This document shows positions 56,641 through 64,000 of a stretch of DNA of 64,000 nt, one piece after another. Origin of the DNA: Hysterangium stoloniferum (Eukaryota > Basidiomycota > Agaricomycetes > Hysterangiales > Hysterangiaceae); NCBI GenBank assembly GCA_015178975.1, contig WHVD01000018.1, positions 660,001-724,000 on the forward strand, written 5' to 3'. The notes below the pieces were generated by a model, which made no database searches, had not been told where the DNA came from, and saw nothing but the letters and a program-made list of their open reading frames with translations. How positions within the stretch are numbered: the stretch's first letter is position 1; the number at the start of each line of letters is the position of its first letter. The position numbers were made by a program, and so were the translations under genes.

Positions 56641-57700
56641 TATGATCCCGAGTTGCGAGGCGGTACGGACCATGATGAGGATGATATGCCACTGGATGTG
56701 CAAATGTAAGCCCTTATTCCACTCTTCCCGCACACTTTGTTGATTATATGACTTGCTGGCTGCTTTCTCCCAGACGTTCTGGATGTATGGAGTGTCGTGA
56801 AAGGAATAACGGTGGAGGAATCCGTAATGGCTGGTGTATGTACCATTCTATTTCTTTCTATCACTGTCCCTAACGCCGCTTATTGTTACAGACCAGAGGT
56901 GATTCCAGGACAACGACAGTTCAGATCGTTCACATTCGGCAATATTTGCAAGAAAATTGGGTCGAGTTCCAAAAGGAACAATAGACAGATCACCCAAAAC
57001 CATGTCATGTAGGTTTTCCGGGCTCTCCTTGTCATGTGACGCAATACTAACACTCGTATACTCCAGTATATCTGACCACAGGAATTCAAGATGGCCGATA
57101 ATTGTGATGCCAACCTCCCTTTTAGATTATTTGGTGTTGATATTGGCAACTGTGAGCTGATCGGCGTTCTTCGCACAATTGTAAGTGAGGGTCTTCACCA
57201 CACCTTTTACTGTTCTCACGTTATACATAGGGTGTCGACATCTTCTATACCAGTCAGCACGTTTGGTGTTGATATTGGCAACTATGAGCTGATCGGCGTT
57301 CTTCGCCCAATTAGTAAGTGAGGGTCTTCACCACACCTTTTACTGTTCTCACGTTATACATAGGGTGTCGACATCTTCTATACCAGTCAGCACGTTTGTT
57401 GTTGATATTGGCAACTATGAACTGATCGGCGTTCTTCGCACAATTAGTAAGTGAGGGTCTTCACCACGCCTTTTACTGCCCTCACGTTATACATAGAATG
57501 TCGACATCCTTCTATGCCAGTCAGCACGAATACGCATTCCTTGCAGCGATACAAGTGTGAGTTGTTGTTCGCTCAATTCACTGTCACGAACTCTTGCTTA
57601 TACCTAGCCGTTAGCCATTGTGTCCAACTTATTTGCCATTCGGTCTCATTCCTCTTTCGGTTCCGGATGCTATGCTCTAGGATTATTGTGTGAGAGAAGC
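56641..57700 (+). pseudogene. Unrecognised gene fragment with several spliceable exons
   Basis: Short open stretches joined by GT..AG introns are visible (for example YDPELRGGTDHDEDDMPLDV ending at a GTAAGC donor at 56707, and an exon after TTACAG at 56892). The downstream part is the triplicated unit at 57131-57528, whose 83-nt exon length would shift the frame at every copy. No domain. Likely a broken gene. Confidence 0.4.
57131..57528 (+). repeat. Triplicated exon-intron unit (about 133 bp each)
   Basis: Three head-to-tail copies, each containing TTGATATTGGCAAC...CTGATCGGCGTTCTTCGC, then a 50-nt intron (GTAAGTGAGG...ATACATAG), then GTCGACATC...CCAGTCAGCAC. Introns lie at 57181-57230, 57314-57363 and 57447-57496. 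The exon between is 83 nt. Confidence 0.85.
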
Positions 57701-58655
57701 CATCGTGCTTTATTCTATCCGTTACTGACCTTCGTTCAGACTATCCGGACGCAACTGATTTCATTACCCTTGCAGTTTATACCTCAAAGAACTGACGATG
57801 TACTGCTGACGAGGAGCCCATCATACCTCTCTTCTTCATCTTTCATTTTATCTGTTCTTTTTGCCTTTTGCCTCAGCTTGACTTCTCCCTATTGTCTGCC
57901 TTTCGCCTATTGTCTTCATCTTGTACTGAATAGCTTGTGTATATTGTAACAAACAGAACACTTGAAATTAACCTGCATCCAACCTACTGCAAGCTAATTT
58001 TACTTTCGGCCGCGTGTCACTACCACACCCGTTTACCCGTTTATTGAGGGAGCTATCAAGCTCGTCAAAGTCAATGGTGACTGTTGCCCATTGTCTGTTA
58101 AACCTTCTGCAGCCTAAAAAGGACATCGTTCCTTTAACCGTTGTGCTATAAAGTCACAGATTCAATTGTATCCTATTCTCTTTGTCTCGCATACGTATAT
58201 AATGATTTTGGAAGTACCACTAGAGGCACCGAAGATTTTCAGAGTTCGACGAATCATGCAGTGTCCTCCAAATAAAATTTCTCATGTTTCTAACTTATAG
58301 ATGTCGACCGTGAGGCTGCCCAAATCCTTCCTTCAGTCGGGATCCGAGTCTGTTAGTCCAGCCTTCAATCTCTGAGCTTATCTTAGCCAGCGTACTTTCT
58401 GTGCTGTTGTATTTCTTGCTTCCAATAGTGCACGGTATAGGCTGGATTGCATAGTCCCTTTTAGCTTCACTCCTTCTAAACAGAGTTCTTCCGGTATGTC
58501 AAGTCTTAGTAGATTTTCTGGATACCTTCGTCAGCCAGCAGCCTGCCAGCCTGCACCTTCGTTTCCCGCGACACCACTATGCCCTTTCACCTTTACGAAG
58601 GTCATCACAGCAGTTCTTCCGTGCTATGGTGCACCTCATGATCATTGATAATTTT
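57701..58655. other. No recognised gene
   Basis: Mixed unique sequence with pyrimidine-rich stretches. A frame at 57620-57949 is hydrophobic but looks like read-through of T/C-rich DNA. Confidence 0.45.
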
Positions 58656-60523
58656 TGAGGTCATTACATTGAATATGAGCCAAAAAACATACACATCAAG
58701 TATTTCAAGCCAAATCTCACCTTTGTGCAGCCATTTGATGCAGGAATAATCCACTGCTTCAAAGCACATTACTGTGGCATTTTTTGTTGTTGTGAAATTG
58801 ACCTCCTTGAAGCAATGCAAATGGCTGATGCAGCCTGGGAGGTAGTAACCACTGAGACCATTCAGCATTGTTGGAACCACCAAAATTCAAAGGTTTATTC
58901 TTTTCACTCTCTTCATGCAGTTACTAGTTATTATGTTTGCATTTATAAAAGACTGCTCTGAGAAAACTACTTCACAGGTGGCTTCTGATCCTGGTGCATG
59001 GGATATCTTGTGAAGATTTGCAAGCAGTGACATGACACTTCCACAAGGAGACATGGCACCAATTCAGCATCTTAGTGATCAATACAAGGATGCTGACTGG
59101 CATCCAGCTCTTAAAGTTGTAATGGAAGCTGAGGGTGATGTTTCAAAGGCACATGAAGCCATTCAGGCATTGTCTGCTGCCTGTAGAAGGCCCAAGATCA
59201 CCATCAAACTCCCAACATTCCTTCCTTCCCAGCTTGTAACAACTGAAGAAAATCTTGGGAGCTTCATCAAAATTCTTCATCAAAAGAACTGTATCTTTGG
59301 TCAATTACCAACCATTGAAGAACTAATCAACCCCATTGAAGAAAAAGAAAATAGTGGAGATGAATCTCTCTATGTATTTCTTGGTGGAGACAAGGATATT
59401 GTGCAACAGGTAGTACATGAACAGCAAGTGGAGAAGGAGGAAATCATGGAAATTGATGAATCTGACAATGATGATTCAGACCCAACTGGCAATATCAGTT
59501 GACATGACACAATAAAATTGGTAAAACAACTGGAACAATTGGTAATCAAGTATGGGACAAGTCCATCTGACAATCTTGAGTTGAATCATCTGCTGTGCAA
59601 ATTTCATGCCCATTTGGTCCATGAAGTCTCTATTAACTCAAAACAAACCACTCTTGACACCTTGTTCAGGCACACTGTTACGACCAGAAATCCTGCTGGA
59701 CTCCAGGCACTAACTTATATGCACCCGCACCCTACACGCACCAATTATCAGTTTACCGGAATACCCACTGGACTCCATATGTCAGACCTGTCCACTCTCG
59801 ACCTTTGTTACTTCATGTATCAGTCACTGGAAAACCCGCTGGACTCCATTCCTGTCTATCTCTGACCCTGTCCCACACACCAGTCACCAGACCCCACTCA
59901 GAAAACCTGACAGCTCTCTAACTGAGCCCCATTCCCATTATGGTCAAATGACCTGTCACAATTTGGACTCCACTCTCACCCCATTCCCATTATGGCTTTA
60001 CAACCTGTCATGATTTGGACTCCGCTCCATTCCATCCCATTCCTAACACCAAGTTTGGTGTTTATTTATCTCGTTTTATGTTTGCTAGTTTAGTTTTCAT
60101 TATTACTGGATTTGGTATGTTATTCATTCCACAGTCTATATAGTCTGGCAGATGTTGTACATACAATCCAGTCAGAAAATCAGCTTAGATTCTCCCCAGT
60201 AATCTTAGTATATTTTCCACTCTAAACTCCTCTTTGAAACACACTGCTCTTACTTGTCAGAGCCCATGGGCTCCAACCCATCTATCACTTGACCTCCGAC
60301 TTATCTATCTCAACTCCCCAACCTCTCAACCCACGAACCCCTCCTGGACTCCCCGGGATTCCCATCTGCCCATTTGAAATTGGACAAGATGATCTCACAA
60401 GGGCACAGCCTATAAGCTGAAGCCAAGTCCTACCAGCTTTCCCACAGGTTTCTCTGGAAACCCTCCCATAAGCTCTGTGCATGCAACTTAACACACACTA
60501 TGGCAAGAGCCCATACTACATAG
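58656..60523 (+). pseudogene. pogo/Fot1-type (DDE_1) transposase, C-terminal part, split by LTR-B
   Basis: The frame contains FVQPFDAGIIHCFKAHYCGI (the conserved block around the third catalytic Asp in pogo/Fot1 transposases), then INLLEAM-like DLLEAMQMADAAWEVVTTET and IQHCWNHQ. A tail of about 200 residues follows (59032-59502) with an acidic stretch EIMEIDESDNDDSDPTGNIS. The reading TTLDTLFRHT is cut by LTR-B at 59676 and, once that is removed, continues MARAHTT to a TAG at 60521. Several stops and frameshifts occur and the N-terminus is missing. Confidence 0.7.
59676..60493 (+). repeat. Solo LTR-B, target duplication CACAC (818 bp)
   Basis: TGTTACGACCAG...CAACTTAACA with CACAC at 59671-59675 and 60494-60498. 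The best-preserved LTR-B, inserted in the pogo-like transposase. Confidence 0.92.
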
Positions 60524-60930
60524 ACAATGGAATATGTATTCATTATCAATGGTTTCTAATCTAGAGAAAAATATAGTAGAAACAATCTATTACCCTCTTG
60601 AAACTAAATCACTGTTGAAATTGTCTTTTTACAAAAAATAATGCTCTAATAAAATAATATTCACATTAAAAATGAGTACATGTCACATATTGTCACATAT
60701 ATGTGACACTTCTGGTGTTGCATAAATCTCATAATGCATTGGCTGAGGGTGGGGATGAGCATTATGCATTATGACCTAATCTACTGTAGTTTAAAAAGAA
60801 TGTGAATTAACTTATATGATAGAAAGTTAGTAGCTTTCTCAATTTAAATGATAAAAATACCAGATAAATTGTATAAATTCAAGGTAATTCTGGAGAAAAT
60901 TGTACATAATTTTTCTGTGATATAATTACA
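60524..60930. other. AT-rich sequence without a gene
   Basis: Contains a short inverted word GTCACATATATGTGAC near 60699. No open frame of note. Confidence 0.45.
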
Positions 60931-61063
60931 TTTTAAGTGCTCTTTTTGGTTATTTCTTTGGGGAAAGTGAGGAGAAAAATGGAAAAAACCAAAAAATACA
61001 TAACACCAACCATTCAAAAGAACCATAGTGTGTATGGAAAGCAGTCTTCACTTGTTGCCTTCA
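60931..61063 (-). pseudogene. Ty3 RT remnant, palm region
   Basis: Minus strand reads KTAFHTHYGSFEWLV, the RT motif before the FGLTNAP block, then decays. It joins across LTR-B (61064-62652) and LTR-C (62674-63158) with the upstream RT part at 63159-63440. Confidence 0.75.
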
Positions 61064-62652
61064 TGTTAAGGAGTGCACATGGAGCTTATCAGAGGGTTTC
61101 CAGAGAAACCTGCAGGAAAGCCAGTAGGACTTGGCTTCAGCTTATAGGTTGCACCCTCGTGAGATCATGGTGTCCAATTTCAGACAGGTCAATGGGAATC
61201 CCAGGGAGTCCAGGAGTAGTTGGTGGGTTGTCAAGAGGTTGGAGGGTTGATTGTAGTGATGGGTTGGAGGTCAAGTGATAGGTAGGTTGGAGCCTGTGGG
61301 CTCTGATGAGGTAATTAGCAGTGTGTGTTACGACCGTGTCGCAACCCAATGGTCCCCAAGGATATTACCATTGACTGACATTTCTAGTTATTGATCAAGT
61401 CATTGTATCGGAAACTGTCAGTCACCCGACACAGACGTATACCTTCATGGCGATCAAACCCCATTTACACCCCTGTCAAGTTATACTCGTACTATCTGGT
61501 TATGCTCTGATATGTCCCCTTTTATTATGATGATCCATTCTACTCTGTTTCACATATGCCTGTATATACTTGCAACCTGTGGACTATTTCCTTTTCTTGT
61601 AATTCTGCTCTCAGTTAATTCACGGCCTCCAAACTTATTGTAACCTTCCAGTTCCTAGTCAAGCTTATTTGTCAATAGTATTTTCTACTCTTCCCTTAGT
61701 TAGTATTTTCTAGACACTGATAACTCGTATATAGACCCACTGTAATTGTAGCTACTAGGCAATCAGAATATCGACTCAGAACACCCACATACATCTCTCA
61801 TAAGCCTCACCTAAGTATCCTGCTCCCCACCTCTGTGTGTGCTTGCCCACCCTTGGCCTCTGACCCCTTGGCCTGACACTCAGTTTATCCTTTGGTTCCG
61901 ATCGGTAACTCACCGTGAGGAATTTGATAGGACTAGTCTTTGCCTGCCCAAAATTTAAGGACACCTGATGGTAACTTGCAAGGGTGCAGCACATAAGCTG
62001 AAGCCAAGTCCTTCTGATCGGTCCCCGTCGGCCTACTGACATTAGTCAGTTTTCTGTTCTTAACAGTGTGTTTCAAAGAGAGGAATAGAGTGGAAAATGT
62101 ACTGAGTTTACTGGGGGGGAATCTAAGCTGATTTTCTGACTGGATTGTATGTACAGTACAACATCTGCCAGACTATATAGACTGTGGAATGTATGTTATA
62201 CCAAATCCAGTAATAATGAAATCCAAACAAGTAATCATGAAACGAGATAAGTAAACACCAAATTAGGTGTTAGGAGTGGGATGGAATGGGGGCAGAGTCT
62301 GAAACGACAGGTCATTAGACCATAATGGGAATGGGATGGGAGTGGAGTCTGAAATGTGACAGGTCATTTGACCATAATGGGAATGGTGCTCAGTTAGAAA
62401 GCTGAGGAGTTTTCCGAGTGGGGTCCAGTGACTGATGCATGGGACAGGGTCAGAGATAGACAGGTACAATGTGCACGGGTCCTGGTGGGTATTCTGGTGA
62501 CTGATTCATGAGACAACAAAGGTCGGACATGGGCAGGTTCAATTTCCGGGTCCCGGAGGGTATTCCAGTTACATAACTGATAACTGGTGTATATAGGGTG
62601 TGGGTGCATATAGGGTAGTGCCTGGAGTCCAGTGGGTTTTCTGGTCATGACA
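61064..62652 (-). repeat. Solo LTR-B interrupted by LTR-A, target duplication CTTCA
   Basis: Reverse-sense LTR-B from TGTTAAGGAG to GGTCATGACA, with CTTCA at 61059-61063 and 62653-62657. Removing the inner LTR-A leaves about 844 bp. Confidence 0.9.
61326..62065 (+). repeat. Solo LTR-A inside LTR-B, target duplication GTGTG (740 bp)
   Basis: TGTTACGACCGTG...GTTCTTAACA with GTGTG at 61321-61325 and 62066-62070. Opposite in orientation to its host LTR. Confidence 0.92.
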
Positions 62653-62673
62653 CTTCAGCAATTTGGACAAGTG

Positions 62674-63158
62674 TGTTAAGCATGGGGCTTACAGGTAGGT
62701 CTCTGGGGGAAACCCACAGAAGTTCTGGAAAAGGATGTGGCTTCAGCTTATGTGCTGTACCATCACAAGATCATGTTGTCCAACTTCAGATGGGTGTGGA
62801 CAGGAAACCCATGGGTTCTGAGAATATGCAGGGGCAAACTACTAGAGAGGTATGTAGTTGATTTTCTGATCAGATTGTTATGTACAGATATGTAACTACT
62901 TGACTATATAGACTTATAGACTATTATACTACTAATTCAGAGATACAAAAAGACATAACAGACATACAATCAAACAATAAACCAGATGTCAAACAGATTG
63001 GGAACAAGGGGTAGATGTCAAACAGGCAAGGATGAGTTGGGAACAAGAGGGTCCAGAATGTCTGGTCAGAGTCTGGTGACTGGTTCATACAGTATAGAGA
63101 GTCAAGTGCATATACATAGGATGGGTTCCAGGTCCTGGAGGGTTTCCCAGTCCTAACA
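62674..63158 (-). repeat. Solo LTR-C, target duplication AAGTG (485 bp)
   Basis: TGTTAAGCAT...CAGTCCTAACA with AAGTG at 62669-62673 and 63159-63163, in the same RT remnant as LTR-B next door. Confidence 0.9.
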
Positions 63159-63440
63159 AAGTGATAGGCATGTTTAAGGTCTATCTTGATGTAAATTCAG
63201 ACTTCATGGGGCATCAAGTAAATCTGTAATGAACAGGAGCAGATATTTTTCTTTCCATGTTATGGAATTGAGGCCTCAGAATCAACACAGAAGCAAAGGG
63301 ATCCATCCTTCTTTTTGACAAAAAGGACAGGTGCTCCAAATGGAGACTTGGAGGGTCAGATAAAACCCACTGACAAATGTTTGTCCAGGAACTCTCAGAT
63401 AGCAGAAAGTTCTGATTGGGATAATGGGTAGGTAGTTCCT
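63159..63440 (-). pseudogene. Ty3 RT remnant, N-terminal region
   Basis: Minus strand near 63290-63410 carries the FLDKHLSVGF... and KKDGSL region in broken frames, then KIDLKHAYHL near 63175-63205 just before LTR-C, all RT landmarks in the correct order. Confidence 0.75.
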
Positions 63441-63469
63441 GATGTGGTCTGCAGTGACAAACGACAAAG

Positions 63470-63673
63470 TCGACTATGACTCCTACAACCACGACTCACA
63501 CTCTGGGTGAGGTATCAAGGATTATCATCATTATTCTCGCTGCCAATCCCTACGATATCTATATTTCCGCTGCCCCACCATCCTTCCTTCCCAAATTGGT
63601 CCTAGAGCACAGACTGGACTATTTCTCATCCCCGTTCTGTTTCAAAATTGTATATTTTTCATTTCTGTACTAG
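63470..63673 (+). CDS. Possible 5' exon of an unidentified gene
   Basis: After the TE debris ends (about 63440) the sequence becomes unique. A frame starts MTPTTTTHTLGEVSRIIIII at 63479 or nearby and contains LAANPYDIYI, faintly like the start of a J-domain (NPYDIL), but the HPD signature is not seen. CTGTACTAG at 63664-63672 could be an acceptor. Very tentative. Confidence 0.25.
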   Translation, partial: STMTPTTTTHTLGEVSRIIIIILAANPYDIYISAAPPSFLPKLVLEHRLDYFSSPFCFKIVYFSFLY

Positions 63674-64000
63674 ATCTCTTCGTTTGATAAAAATAATGAA
63701 GGACTGAATTCAATGTGTTCACTATTGAGGATGAGGAAGCTGTGAAAAACCATTATGTCATGAGTTTTATTAATTATTTAATTGACCCGTAGACTAATAC
63801 CCCCCGACATGCAGCAGACATTCACTAAAAATAGCATCGCTATACATCGTGGTGTCTACTGAAAGGGTTTGATGTACTGGCAGACCATACCATTCCTCTG
63901 GAGTCCCTCCATACGAGTCTACGCCATCGATTACCAGTGACCTTTATCCGCCAAATTACCTGTCGTATAAATATCACAGTATTTACTTCAACAAATATAT
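63674..64000. other. Unassigned sequence at the window end
   Basis: No open frame or repeat recognised in the last 330 bp. Confidence 0.4.

Overview
This window looks like a transposon-dense stretch of a filamentous basidiomycete genome, probably an Agaricomycete. The host genes have many short introns (about 45-130 nt, GT..AG). The mobile elements are Ty3 LTR retrotransposons (including a chromovirus with a C-terminal chromodomain), Tc1-type and pogo/Fot1-type DNA transposons and palindromic MITEs. No rRNA, CRISPR or bacterial-type operon is visible. All family names below (LTR-A to LTR-H) are local labels. No database search was possible.

Layout. 1-6 kb: solo LTRs and broken Ty3 pol/gag pieces. 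6-12.6 kb: unique DNA with one intact nine-exon gene for an adenylate-forming (AMP-binding) enzyme at 8579-11328. 12.6-17.4 kb: a palindromic MITE, a gag remnant, and LTR-D interrupted by LTR-C, itself interrupted by another MITE. 17443-29300: a complete 11.86-kb Ty3 chromovirus on the minus strand with 630-bp LTRs and a CTCAC target duplication. It carries extra ORF regions at both ends and is inactivated by frameshifts and stops. 29.3-43.9 kb: deeply nested remnants (LTR-A, B, C, D, H, a Tc1 element, a 3-kb non-autonomous DNA element with a tRNA-like piece, a 20-bp minisatellite, and gag/RT/RNase H debris). 44103-45713: a nearly intact Tc1 transposon. 46.4-51.0 kb: a minus-strand GTPase-type gene followed by the most unusual structure in the window. 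51-58 kb: a flavin monooxygenase fragment, an unrecognised multi-exon membrane protein gene (53403-56418), and a gene fragment with a triplicated exon-intron unit. 58.6-63.4 kb: a pogo-like transposase split by LTR-B, then an RT remnant holding LTR-B (with LTR-A inside it) and LTR-C. 63.5-64 kb: start of unique DNA.

Main discovery candidate. Downstream of, and in reading phase with, the GTPase gene, the minus strand from about 49.63 to 47.15 kb shows 37 successive modules of the form acceptor AG, 3 nt (twice 6 nt), donor GT. They are spaced 53-89 bp apart, the normal intron length here. Read as splice sites, this is a chain of one-codon exons, each flanked by phase-0 introns. The last 15 modules form a tandem array in which the roughly 68-nt intron-like part is nearly identical while the triplet differs from unit to unit. 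This would be close to an intron after every codon, with introner-like copying in the 3' half.

Transposon history can be read from target duplications. Nearly every solo LTR has a 5-bp duplication, and the nesting orders are unambiguous. The divergent LTR families share the ends TGTTA...TAACA and a conserved internal block that looks like a promoter core. The two LTRs of the chromovirus differ almost only by CpG-type transitions, which suggests past cytosine methylation.
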